Shown here piece by piece: positions 1-7,545 of a stretch of DNA of 64,000 bases. The notes beneath the pieces were generated by a model. It saw only the letters and a list, made by a program, of their open reading frames with translations, searched no databases and was not told the DNA's origin. Source of the DNA: UBA2336 sp964404445 (GTDB taxonomy: Bacteria > Bacteroidota > Bacteroidia > Cytophagales > Cyclobacteriaceae); the NCBI GenBank assembly GCA_964404445.1, contig CAYOJW010000002.1, forward strand, positions 434,001 to 498,000. The letters are read 5' to 3'. The position numbers were made by a program, and so were the translations under genes. The stretch's first letter is position 1. Every line of letters begins with the position of its first letter.

Positions 1-2
1 CC

Positions 3-407
3 GGTGAGTTTGTGTACGATCACCCCTTCCTGTGGGGATCGAAACGTACCGGACCCGATTTACACCGCATTGGCGGAAAGTATTCAAACACCTGGCACTA
101 CAACCACATGCTTGCACCCGATGCGGTATCAACCGGATCGATTATGCCGGCTTATCCGTGGTTGTTTGAACAGATGATCGATCATAACGCAACAGCCGGA
201 AAAATAAGAGCCTTGCGTAAAATCGGTGTACCGTACCCGGAAGGTTACGAAGACCAAGCCACCGCAGACCTCGACAAACAGGCGGCTATTATTGCCGAAA
301 CATTGGAGTGGGATGGCATCAGCGTATCGAAAGATGCCGAGATCATCGCCATCATTGCTTACCTGCAACGGTTAGGTACCGATATTAAAGGCGAAGCCAA
401 AAACTAA
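3..407 (+). CDS. ccoO: cbb3-type cytochrome c oxidase subunit II, C-terminal part (cut by window start)
   Basis: This is the C-terminal ~134 residues of CcoO, the membrane-anchored monoheme cytochrome c subunit of the cbb3 terminal oxidase, which passes electrons towards the CcoN catalytic subunit. The reading frame is open to the window edge, so the start lies upstream; in Bacteroidota ccoN and ccoO are often fused, which cannot be judged here. Seen directly: the GPDLHRIGG stretch typical of CcoO and an SIMPAYPWL segment whose methionine is the likely distal heme ligand. The CxxCH motif must lie upstream of the window. It is followed after 21 bases by ccoQ and is clearly the head of the same operon. 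Confidence 0.93.
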   Translation, partial: GEFVYDHPFLWGSKRTGPDLHRIGGKYSNTWHYNHMLAPDAVSTGSIMPAYPWLFEQMIDHNATAGKIRALRKIGVPYPEGYEDQATADLDKQAAIIAETLEWDGISVSKDAEIIAIIAYLQRLGTDIKGEAKN

Positions 408-428
408 AAACTGATAAACGTTACCATT

Positions 429-623
429 ATGTATAAAAACGTTCTTCAAAACATTGATAACATCGCCATCTGGCCGGTGATCTCGTTCGTTATCTTCTTT
501 GCCTTTTTTGCAGGGCTGTTGCTGTATGTGCTGTTGGTCGATAAAAAATTCATCAACCACATGAAGTCCATGCCTTTAGAGGATAACACCGTTACACAAT
601 CAAAAAACCTTAGCCGCGAATAA
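429..623 (+). CDS. ccoQ: CcoQ/FixQ-like small cbb3 oxidase subunit
   Basis: A 64-residue protein with one membrane helix at about residues 13-38 (a run rich in Ile, Phe, Val and Leu) and a polar C-terminal tail. Size, topology and its place between ccoO and ccoP identify it as a CcoQ/FixQ-type component, which in other bacteria stabilises the assembled cbb3 oxidase. The family is too short and variable for sequence alone to prove it, so the call rests largely on position. The next gene, ccoP, starts two bases after its stop codon. Confidence 0.85.
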   Translation: MYKNVLQNIDNIAIWPVISFVIFFAFFAGLLLYVLLVDKKFINHMKSMPLEDNTVTQSKNLSRE

Positions 624-625
624 CT

Positions 626-1666
626 ATGTGCCCTACATCTTTAACCTCACAAACCTTATCGGCCAGCAAAATTGTTGGCGAAACGAAATGCTCAGGTAAA
701 CGCGAAACGTGCCGCAAAAAGAAAAGCGGAAACAAATCGTTAATCAAAACCATGGGAGTATTGGCGGCCATGCTGTTGTTTACAGTCAATACCGTATTCG
801 CGCAGGCGTCTGCCCAGCCTTCGTTCTTAGACGACCCCTTTAACAATCCGATGACCCCGCTGTATTTAATTACAGCACTAATCGTTATTGTTATTGTGTT
901 GATTGCCTTTGTAGGGTTTTACCTGATACGGGTTGTAAATATGCTCACAACCGAAGCCGAAAAAGACCAGGCAGCAAAATTAGGCATTGTTTACGCACCA
1001 CGCCCAACCTGGTGGAGCCGATTTATAAAAGAAGTCAACGCTTCGGTACCGGTTGAAGACGAACAAAGCATTGAACTTGATCACGCTTACGATGGTATTA
1101 GAGAACTTGATAACCACCTGCCACCGTGGTGGAAATGGCTGTTTATAGGCACCGTTGTTTGGGGCGTTGTGTACTTAGTGGTGTATCACATGGGCGGAAA
1201 TATGCCCCTGCAAATACAGGAATACGAAAACGAACTGGCTCATGCCGAAGAACAGCTTAACAAGCTAAAAGCATCGCAGCCGCAAGCCGTTATCGATGTA
1301 AATACATTGGAGTATTCGGCCGATGCCGAAATCCTGAGCAATGGCAAAAGCGTTTACACAACAAACTGCGTAGCGTGCCACAACAGCGATGGCGGAGGAA
1401 ACGCCATTGGGCCTAACCTTACCGATGCATACTGGTTGCACAAAGGCGATGTTAAAAGTATCTTTACGGTAGTAAATGGGGGTGTGGTCGAAAAAGGTAT
1501 GCCTGCCTGGGGCAAAACCATGAGTCCGAAGGATGTACGCGATGTAACCTTTTACGTTATGAGTTTACAAGGCACAACACCGGCCAACCCTAAAGCACCG
1601 CAAGGCGAACTATTTACCCCTGCGGTAGTGGCTGCCGATAGCACTGCCGTACAGGCAGCATTATAA
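626..1666 (+). CDS. ccoP: cbb3-type cytochrome c oxidase subunit III (single c-heme form)
   Basis: This is the CcoP subunit, which feeds electrons from soluble cytochrome c into the cbb3 oxidase. A hydrophobic segment near residue 43-60 looks like a cleaved signal, a membrane helix follows at about 80-105, another at about 170-190 after a PPWW motif, and a cytochrome c domain fills the C-terminus. Only one heme motif is visible, CVACH at residues 248-252, with the likely Met ligand in the GMPAWG segment; proteobacterial CcoP usually has two hemes. The annotated start gives an unusual Lys/Arg-rich leader, and an ATG at 752 (residue 43) right before the hydrophobic stretch is a reasonable alternative start. 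Confidence 0.92.
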   Translation: MCPTSLTSQTLSASKIVGETKCSGKRETCRKKKSGNKSLIKTMGVLAAMLLFTVNTVFAQASAQPSFLDDPFNNPMTPLYLITALIVIVIVLIAFVGFYLIRVVNMLTTEAEKDQAAKLGIVYAPRPTWWSRFIKEVNASVPVEDEQSIELDHAYDGIRELDNHLPPWWKWLFIGTVVWGVVYLVVYHMGGNMPLQIQEYENELAHAEEQLNKLKASQPQAVIDVNTLEYSADAEILSNGKSVYTTNCVACHNSDGGGNAIGPNLTDAYWLHKGDVKSIFTVVNGGVVEKGMPAWGKTMSPKDVRDVTFYVMSLQGTTPANPKAPQGELFTPAVVAADSTAVQAAL

Positions 1667-1674
1667 AAGAAAGC

Positions 1675-3156
1675 ATGGAAGGCACCGTAAGGTTAGATAT
1701 ACGCAAAGAGCGACTGTTAAAAAGCAATGCTGTTACCGATTTCGATGATGACGAATTTCGCGACAGCATTGCTACGGTAGATGAGCACGGCAAACGGATA
1801 TGGTTATATCCGAAAAAACCTTCGGGCAAATTTCACGGCTGGCGCATATTGGTTACTACCGTATTGCTCACATTACTGTTCAGTGCTCCTTTTATAAGAA
1901 TAAACGGTCAGCCGTTTATTCTGTTAAATGTATTTGAACGCAAGTTTGTGATTTTCGGGCAGGCATTTTGGCCGCAGGATTTCTTTCTGTTAGCGCTTGT
2001 GTTGCTTGCATTTTTTCTGTTTATCATTTTGTTTACCGTTGTATTCGGGCGGGTATGGTGCGGATGGATGTGCCCGCAAACCCTGTTTATGGAAATGGTG
2101 TTCCGCAAAATCGAATACTGGATTGAAGGCGATGCAGCCGCACAACGCAGACTCGACAAAGAACCGTGGACGTTCTCTAAAATCAGAAAAAAAACACTCA
2201 AGCATACCCTCTTCTTAGTAATCTCGATCATTATAGCCCACACCGTTATGGCTTACCTGATCGGTACAGAAAAAACATTTGCGATCATTAGCCAGTCACC
2301 TTCCGAGCACCTTACCGGTTTTATGGGGCTGGTCGCCTTTACGGCAATCTTTTATAGTGTATTTGCCAAGTTTCGCGAACAGGCCTGCATTGCTGTTTGT
2401 CCGTACGGCCGCTTGCAGGGCGTGTTGCTTACGCGATCATCTATTGTAATTGCGTACGACTGGCTGCGGGGCGAACCACGCGGAAAACTAAAAAAGAATC
2501 AGCAAGAGCCGCAAACTACGGGCGACTGTATAGACTGTAAATTGTGCGTACACGTATGCCCTACCGGGATCGACATCCGTAACGGTACACAATTAGAGTG
2601 CGTAAACTGTACGGCATGTATCGATGCGTGTGACGATGTAATGGTGAAAATCAATAAACCGAAAGGATTGATTCGTTATGCATCCTACAATTCGATTAAA
2701 GATGGTGTTGCCAAAATTATCAATGCCCGTGTTATCGGGTATTCGGTTGTGCTGGTGGCCATCATCAGCCTGTTAAGTTTTGCCCTCATTACCCGTTCAG
2801 ATGTTGAAACCACTATTTTAAAAGTGCCCGGCACACTGTACCAACGCGAACCGGGCATGATCACCAACCTATACAACGTTGAGTTTGTGAACAAAACATT
2901 TGAACCTGTTACGCTGGAAATGAAAGTGGAATCGCCAGCAGGCGCAACCATTACCCGTGTCGATGGCCATGTGATTAACATTCCGGCCGAAGGCTTCGTA
3001 AAAAGTGTGTGCTTCATTCGTATCCCCGAACAGGAAGTAACCAACGCACGCACCATTGTAAAAGTAGGGGTTTACAAAAGCGGTGAATTGATTGAAACAG
3101 TAAAGGTGAAATTCATCGGGCCGGTAAGCTCCGCATCAGACGCTAAACGAAAGTAA
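1675..3156 (+). CDS. ccoG: CcoG cbb3 oxidase assembly protein (membrane polyferredoxin)
   Basis: A 493-residue membrane ferredoxin of the CcoG/RdxA family, which in characterised bacteria helps deliver copper to the cbb3 oxidase, probably by reducing Cu(II). Membrane helices are visible around residues 40-60, 85-110, 165-190, 205-225 and 350-370. Conserved cysteine motifs include CGWMCPQ, CIAVCPYGR and two ferredoxin-like clusters, CIDCKLCVHVCP and CVNCTACIDACD. The C-terminal ~120 residues form the Ig-like periplasmic domain usual for the family. It starts 8 bases after ccoP and is separated by one base from the FixH-like gene, so all are one operon. Confidence 0.95.
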   Translation: MEGTVRLDIRKERLLKSNAVTDFDDDEFRDSIATVDEHGKRIWLYPKKPSGKFHGWRILVTTVLLTLLFSAPFIRINGQPFILLNVFERKFVIFGQAFWPQDFFLLALVLLAFFLFIILFTVVFGRVWCGWMCPQTLFMEMVFRKIEYWIEGDAAAQRRLDKEPWTFSKIRKKTLKHTLFLVISIIIAHTVMAYLIGTEKTFAIISQSPSEHLTGFMGLVAFTAIFYSVFAKFREQACIAVCPYGRLQGVLLTRSSIVIAYDWLRGEPRGKLKKNQQEPQTTGDCIDCKLCVHVCPTGIDIRNGTQLECVNCTACIDACDDVMVKINKPKGLIRYASYNSIKDGVAKIINARVIGYSVVLVAIISLLSFALITRSDVETTILKVPGTLYQREPGMITNLYNVEFVNKTFEPVTLEMKVESPAGATITRVDGHVINIPAEGFVKSVCFIRIPEQEVTNARTIVKVGVYKSGELIETVKVKFIGPVSSASDAKRK

Positions 3157-3157
3157 G

Positions 3158-3586
3158 ATGAGCATTGGAAAATGGATTGTGGTAGCTTTTGTGTTGTTTG
3201 CCGGGTTTATTGCCACCTTAGTAGTGGTGTGTATGCGGCAGGACATCAGCTTAGTATCGAAAGATTATTACAAAGAAGAACTGGCCTACCAGCAACAAAT
3301 TACCCGCATCAACAACACGGCACGTTTAACAACAAAACCCGTGGTGCGTGTAACCAATCGCGCATTGGTTATTACGTTAGACAGTACAAACCGTGTTGAC
3401 CGTGGCGAAGTAAAATTATTCTGCCCGTCAAACGCCCGCATGGACAGAACATTTACCCTGAACCAGGACAGCAACCTGTCAACAGGTTTTGATTTAACCG
3501 GTTTACAAACGGGCATGTACAGGGTAAAATTTTCATGGACGTTGCACGGAAAAGATTTTTACCACGAAGAAATTATTAACCTGTAA
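3158..3586 (+). CDS. ccoH: FixH family protein (cbb3 oxidase assembly)
   Basis: A 142-residue protein with one N-terminal membrane helix (about residues 6-27) followed by a periplasmic beta-rich domain. The motif VSKDYYKEELAYQQQI right after the helix is the hallmark of the FixH/CcoH family, required for cbb3 oxidase assembly or stability. It lies one base after ccoG and its stop codon directly abuts the start of the next gene, indicating translational coupling. The symbol is given by family and position only. Confidence 0.88.
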   Translation: MSIGKWIVVAFVLFAGFIATLVVVCMRQDISLVSKDYYKEELAYQQQITRINNTARLTTKPVVRVTNRALVITLDSTNRVDRGEVKLFCPSNARMDRTFTLNQDSNLSTGFDLTGLQTGMYRVKFSWTLHGKDFYHEEIINL

Positions 3587-4264
3587 ATGATTTACGCAGC
3601 CTTGGCTATGGGTTTTTTGGGTAGCCTGCATTGCATAGGTATGTGCAGCCCCTTGGCCATAGCCGTAAGTAACCTTCGCGGCAATGCCCTTCGTAACCGG
3701 TTAGTGTATAACAGCGGGCGTATTGTAAGCTACTCGCTGTTGGGCGTACTGGCCGCTGCCATTGGCACGGGGTTTCAGGTAGCGGGGCTGCAGAACACAC
3801 TGAGCATTGTATTGGGCAGTCTGTTAATTATTGCGGGACTGGCCGGTGTTTCGCAAATACGCATACCCGTGGTTACGCCCGCTATCCAAAATTTTACCGC
3901 GTTTATTAAAAAGCTCTTCTCAACGTTTTTAAGCAAAAAAACAACGGGAGCAGTATTAATATTAGGCTTTTTAAACGGATTGTTGCCATGCGGCCTCACC
4001 TACTTAGCATTAACGTATTGTATAACGTTGCCCGCCATAACCGATGGCGCACTGTTTATGCTGTTTTTCGGTATGGCCACACTACCCGTTATGCTGGGGC
4101 TTACCGGCATTGTACAGATTTTAGTAAAACGTTACCACATCAACTTTCAGCGTGTAACAACCATCACCTTAATTGCTTTGGGTGTGTTATTGATCTCGCG
4201 TAGTGTGCTTCACCAACACGCGGCACACCCGGTTGACCAGGATGGTATCACACTTTGCAAATAA
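3587..4264 (+). CDS. TauE/SafE (UreH/DsbD-like) family membrane protein
   Basis: A 225-residue polytopic membrane protein with about six helices. It carries two related motifs, GFLGSLHCIGMCSPLA near the N-terminus and GFLNGLLPCGLTYLAL near residue 125, each with a cysteine followed by Pro or Ser; this two-fold pattern is typical of the TauE/SafE and DsbD-like transmembrane family found at the end of Bacteroidota cbb3 operons. The position suggests a role in metal (copper) handling or redox supply for oxidase maturation, but that is inference. It begins immediately after the FixH-like gene without a gap. The C-terminus is His-rich (residues 210-216). Confidence 0.85.
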   Translation: MIYAALAMGFLGSLHCIGMCSPLAIAVSNLRGNALRNRLVYNSGRIVSYSLLGVLAAAIGTGFQVAGLQNTLSIVLGSLLIIAGLAGVSQIRIPVVTPAIQNFTAFIKKLFSTFLSKKTTGAVLILGFLNGLLPCGLTYLALTYCITLPAITDGALFMLFFGMATLPVMLGLTGIVQILVKRYHINFQRVTTITLIALGVLLISRSVLHQHAAHPVDQDGITLCK

Positions 4265-4291
4265 TTTTTTTGTGAGTAACCGATTTTAGTC

Positions 4292-4476
4292 TTAAACCAC
4301 ATAGGTTTTTATTGATTACATTATCATAGCCCGGCATCCGGGTGAGAATCTGGCAGCTATATATCCCGCCAAGCGGGACTGTGTTTTTTTTACTGAATAC
4401 CGTGAGGTAACCATAGTTTTGCAAGCAAAAACACAAAAGTGATGGTGCAGCCTGTGTTAAGCAGTCCTATGTGGTT
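4292..4476. repeat. 185-bp segment bounded by an inverted repeat (MITE-like)
   Basis: AACCACATAGG at 4295-4305 is repeated exactly inverted as CCTATGTGGTT at 4466-4476, with partial extension outward through A/T tracts. The segment between them contains two compact hairpins (4330-4342 and 4364-4378). The arrangement resembles a small non-coding mobile remnant. No target-site duplication was found and no second copy is present in the window. Confidence 0.4.
4364..4389 (+). terminator. probable terminator of the cco operon
   Basis: A hairpin with 6-bp stem TCCCGC/GCGGGA and a 3-base loop is followed, after five bases, by a run of eight T residues. It lies 100 bases after the last operon gene and would end + strand transcription. 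A second hairpin, CCCGG-CAT-CCGGG at 4330-4342, lies just before it. Confidence 0.6.
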
Positions 4477-4582
4477 AAAAAAGCCGCATTATCTTTTAGG
4501 GTATGAACAGATTCTCTGATTTTTTAAAAAAAATTTTAGCGGATTTTTTTCCTGCCGTCTTTGCGCAGAGATTCGACATTCC

Positions 4583-4600
4583 ATTTCAACCGATTGAAAT
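4583..4600. promoter_or_regulatory. perfect 18-bp palindromic operator candidate
   Basis: ATTTCAA and TTGAAAT form perfect 7-bp arms around a 4-base spacer. It sits 137 bases before the YceI start in a noncoding region. The symmetry fits a dimeric regulator, but the half-site order differs from the usual FNR box, and no regulator is assigned. Confidence 0.4.
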
Positions 4601-4647
4601 AAGACCGTAAGGGCTTTTTTTACCCTAATTCCTGTCAGGAATATGGC

Positions 4648-4659
4648 TGATAAAGATCA
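4648..4659. promoter_or_regulatory. FNR/CRP-type site upstream of YceI gene
   Basis: TGATAAAGATCA is a perfect TGAT-N4-ATCA dyad and matches 8 of 10 specified bases of the classical FNR box TTGAT-N4-ATCAA. It lies 77 bases before the YceI start. A CRP-type response regulator is encoded at 7546-8607, which makes it a plausible binder. Confidence 0.45.
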
Positions 4660-4736
4660 TGCCGCTGCAAAGCACGCATCACCTTACTCCTAAACATGCG
4701 CTTATATCTTTCGCATGAAATAAAACGGTAAGCACT

Positions 4737-5327
4737 ATGAATTTAAGAATCACCACCAGCCTCACCATTGTATGTTTCGCACTGATGGCGCTCAACGCCC
4801 ACGCACAAGAAGCCTTTGCATTGAAGTCTGCCAAAGCTTCCATTAAAGGAACTTCTTCGTTACACGATTGGGAATCGGAAATTACCAAAATAGATTTTAA
4901 AGGGTCTTTGCTGAAAGAAGGAGGCGCAGTAAAAACCATCCCTTCGGCCGAAGTAAAAGTTCTGGTAGAGGGTATCAAAAGTACCAAAGGCAGAATCATG
5001 GACAACAAAACCAAAGATGCCTTCAAGTATGAAAAGAACCCGTACATCACCTTTGTACTCACGAACGCAACGGTAAAAGCCGATGGTTCGATTGATGCAA
5101 CCGGCAACCTGACCATGGCCGGCACTACCAAGGCCGTTAAGCTGGCTGCCAAAACCAAGGTACTGGGTACGGGCGATGTTCAGTTAACACTTACGCACAA
5201 CCTGAAAATGACTGAGTACAAAATGGAACAACCTACGGCCATGATGGGTACGATCACCGTAGGCGATGAAGTAACCGTACTTTTCGACCTTACCCTGGCA
5301 CCTGCCCGCCAACAGGCTAAAAAATAA
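4737..5327 (+). CDS. YceI-like family periplasmic protein
   Basis: A 196-residue protein with a clear Sec signal peptide (cleavage near AHAQ, residue 20-23). The rest matches the YceI fold, an extended lipocalin-like barrel that binds isoprenoid-type lipids: the segment KGTSSLHDWESEI near the start and the C-terminal MMGTITVGDEVTVLFDLTL are typical of Bacteroidota members. Its ligand is unknown. It is followed 47 bases later by a porin gene and shares its family with the gene at 6879. Upstream palindromes suggest regulation, possibly by oxygen or redox. Confidence 0.85.
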   Translation: MNLRITTSLTIVCFALMALNAHAQEAFALKSAKASIKGTSSLHDWESEITKIDFKGSLLKEGGAVKTIPSAEVKVLVEGIKSTKGRIMDNKTKDAFKYEKNPYITFVLTNATVKADGSIDATGNLTMAGTTKAVKLAAKTKVLGTGDVQLTLTHNLKMTEYKMEQPTAMMGTITVGDEVTVLFDLTLAPARQQAKK

Positions 5328-5374
5328 ACGCACGAATTATTAACCATTAACTAAATTTTAAAACTCCATACTTT

Positions 5375-6712
5375 ATGAAAACGATCAATGCAATACGCTT
5401 AGTTTTTGTTGTGGCGCTCCTTTGGGTTGCCAACAGCGCACTGGCGCAGGCTCAGTTAAAAAACTTCCGGCCTTATGACAAAAACGGACTTAATGTTTTC
5501 GAACCTAAGAAAGACACAACCAGCACCTCGAACGAAGTTGAAGTAAAAATCGGATCGGCTTTCGCGTTGCAGTTCCAGGCATTGGATCATGAAAACAACG
5601 CCAACGCAGTTGTTGTTGGTGGGGTAAACCAAAACGGGTTACACAAACTGGGAAACAACTTTAACTTAGCCACTGCCAACCTGGATTTTGACGTGAAACT
5701 TTACAACGGTGTGAACCTGCACCTGAGAACCTACCTATCATCACGCCACCACCCCGAGCCTTACGTAAAAGGCGGTTACATCACTATCGATAAACTCGAC
5801 TTCATCCGTCCCGGTTTTTTGGAAAACATCATGAACAAAGTGACGTTTAAATTCGGTCACATGGAAAACAACTATGGCGATGCGCACTTCAGAAGATCGG
5901 ATAATGCCCTGGCGATCTATAACCCGTTTGTTGAAAACTACATCATGGATGCTTTTACTACCGAAGTAGGTGCCGAGGTTTATTACCAAAGTAACGGATG
6001 GATTGCGATGGGTGGTATTACCAACGGTAAACTAAATCAGGCTGTATCAAAAAGCGGAAGCACTGCGCCTTCTATTATCGGTAAAGTAGGCTACGACAAA
6101 CAGTTTACTGACGATTTCAGGTTCAGACTCACCGGCTCATTGTACTATACAGAACGCTCTGCCAGAACTTACCTGTACTCAGGCGACCGTGCCGGCTCCA
6201 GGTATTACTTCGTAACAGAAAACACTGCCGCAACTTCTTCAGCAAACTACGCTTCCGGCCGTTTAAACCCTGGCTTCAACAATGAAATGACTGCCATCAT
6301 GGTTAACCCTTTCGTTAAATTCAAAGGATTAGAGTTCTTCGGATTAATAGAAAAAGTATCTGGAAAAAATACTGCCGAAACTGACACCAGAAGTTTTACG
6401 CAGTTAGGTGGTGAATTATTGTACCGCTTCGGACAAAAAGAAAACTTCTACATCGGTGGCCGTTACAACGTTGCCTCTGGTGAGTTAGCGTCACGCGCTG
6501 TGTTAGATGGTGTCGGTTCGCCCACAGGCAATACTGTATCAGAAGACATCGATGTAACCCGCATAAACCTTGGTGGCGGCTGGTTTATGACCAAAAACAT
6601 TATGGTAAAATTAGATTACGTAACCCAGAAGTATGACGGATATAACAACGACAGTAAATTCTACGATGCGAAGTTCAGCGGAGTAGTGCTTGAGGCTGTA
6701 ATAGCCTTCTAA
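5375..6712 (+). CDS. outer-membrane beta-barrel porin-like protein
   Basis: A 445-residue secreted protein with a signal peptide ending near ALAQA (residue 25). The mature part shows the alternating pattern of amphipathic strands with aromatic girdles, and the last residues VVLEAVIAF end in Phe, the usual beta-barrel assembly signal. It is probably a porin of a type common in Bacteroidota; substrate is not deducible. It lies between two YceI genes and is followed by a good terminator, so the first YceI gene and this one form a two-gene unit. Confidence 0.75.
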   Translation: MKTINAIRLVFVVALLWVANSALAQAQLKNFRPYDKNGLNVFEPKKDTTSTSNEVEVKIGSAFALQFQALDHENNANAVVVGGVNQNGLHKLGNNFNLATANLDFDVKLYNGVNLHLRTYLSSRHHPEPYVKGGYITIDKLDFIRPGFLENIMNKVTFKFGHMENNYGDAHFRRSDNALAIYNPFVENYIMDAFTTEVGAEVYYQSNGWIAMGGITNGKLNQAVSKSGSTAPSIIGKVGYDKQFTDDFRFRLTGSLYYTERSARTYLYSGDRAGSRYYFVTENTAATSSANYASGRLNPGFNNEMTAIMVNPFVKFKGLEFFGLIEKVSGKNTAETDTRSFTQLGGELLYRFGQKENFYIGGRYNVASGELASRAVLDGVGSPTGNTVSEDIDVTRINLGGGWFMTKNIMVKLDYVTQKYDGYNNDSKFYDAKFSGVVLEAVIAF

Positions 6713-6729
6713 GTTGGTTGGTGAGTGGG

Positions 6730-6768
6730 GCTGTCCCGGTGTTTTTATCGGGGCAGCTTCTTTTTATT
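6730..6768 (+). terminator. intrinsic terminator after the porin gene
   Basis: GCTGTCCCG pairs with CGGGGCAGC (9 bp, one G-T wobble) around a 10-base loop, followed by TTCTTTTTATTT. It lies 18 bases after the porin stop codon. Confidence 0.8.
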
Positions 6769-6878
6769 TCTGTTGTGCTTAATTTTACAACCATGAAATG
6801 AGCATAAACAAAATGACTTTCAAAAACCACCAGAACTGCCTGCGAATTACATGTGACCATTAAAAATAAAGTTAGCAC

Positions 6879-7457
6879 ATGAAATATTTAACCCCTTTAC
6901 TCTTCTTAACCCTCATGCTGTTTTGCCAGGCCACCACACACCAGGAAGGCAAATGGATTATTGATTACAACAGCCAGTTGCTTATACACGGACAAACCAA
7001 CGTTAATAAATTTACCTGCTTCATCAGTTGTTATAACAATGTTGATACCCTGGCGTACAGCCTCAGCCCTAAATCAAAGGCGCTGATGTTTGAAAAAAAC
7101 GGTATGGTTATTCCGCTCTACAATTTTAACTGTGGTAATACCTTAATCACAAAAGATTTTCGCGCTACGGTAAAAGCCGATCAATACCCGTATTTAAAAA
7201 TCGCTTTCTTATCGTTCGATAAAAATATTCAAGCCGACCAGGCCACAGCCCGGATGGAAATTACATTAGCCAACGTGGTGAAACGGGTTACGGTGAAGTT
7301 TAACATGAATACCAAAGGCGATTTTCTGCAACTTACCGGTGACCACGAAGTTTGCTTTGCCGATTTTTCATTAGAAGCACCTCAACGCATGATGGGGTTG
7401 GTAAAAGTGCAGGAAGCGTTACACGTTGAGTTCAACTTGTTGATTAGACCCGTTTAA
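6879..7457 (+). CDS. second YceI-like protein
   Basis: A 192-residue protein with a signal peptide (hydrophobic residues 4-18, probable cut or lipid site near FCQA at 16). The body resembles the YceI family: a strand with LLIHGQTNVNKFTC, a central LANVVKRVTVKF segment and the ending RMMGLVKVQEALHVEFNL. It differs from the 4737 gene by containing several cysteines (residues near 48, 52 and 87), which could form disulfides. It has its own upstream region behind the porin terminator and is convergent with the CRP-type regulator gene. Confidence 0.75.
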   Translation: MKYLTPLLFLTLMLFCQATTHQEGKWIIDYNSQLLIHGQTNVNKFTCFISCYNNVDTLAYSLSPKSKALMFEKNGMVIPLYNFNCGNTLITKDFRATVKADQYPYLKIAFLSFDKNIQADQATARMEITLANVVKRVTVKFNMNTKGDFLQLTGDHEVCFADFSLEAPQRMMGLVKVQEALHVEFNLLIRPV

Positions 7458-7513
7458 TTTTAGATTTGAGAATTGAGATTTTAGATTTGGGAATTTCAGG
7501 TTTAGTATCCAAC

Positions 7514-7545
7514 ATTGATAATTGTAAATTGATAATTGTAAATTG
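7514..7545. repeat. 14-bp tandem repeat
   Basis: ATTGATAATTGTAA occurs twice in tandem and starts a third time (ATTG). Just before it, around 7460-7498, a looser direct repeat of a TTTTAGATTTG unit is seen. The tract fills the gap between two convergent genes. Confidence 0.8.

Larger units (their letters stand above)
4265..4736 (+). other. 472-bp noncoding stretch after the cco operon
   Basis: No convincing gene is seen. The stretch holds, in order, a segment bounded by an 11-bp inverted repeat with two GC-rich hairpins inside it, an A/T-rich part, an 18-bp palindrome and an FNR-like site before the YceI gene. These are listed separately. A promoter-like TATCTTTC, one base off the Bacteroidota -7 box, sits at 4705-4712. 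Confidence 0.6.

Noticed and set aside
4248..4436. 62-codon reverse frame downstream of the cco operon
   Set aside because: It covers the hairpins and inverted repeat, overlaps the end of the TauE/SafE-like gene, and has no recognisable features.
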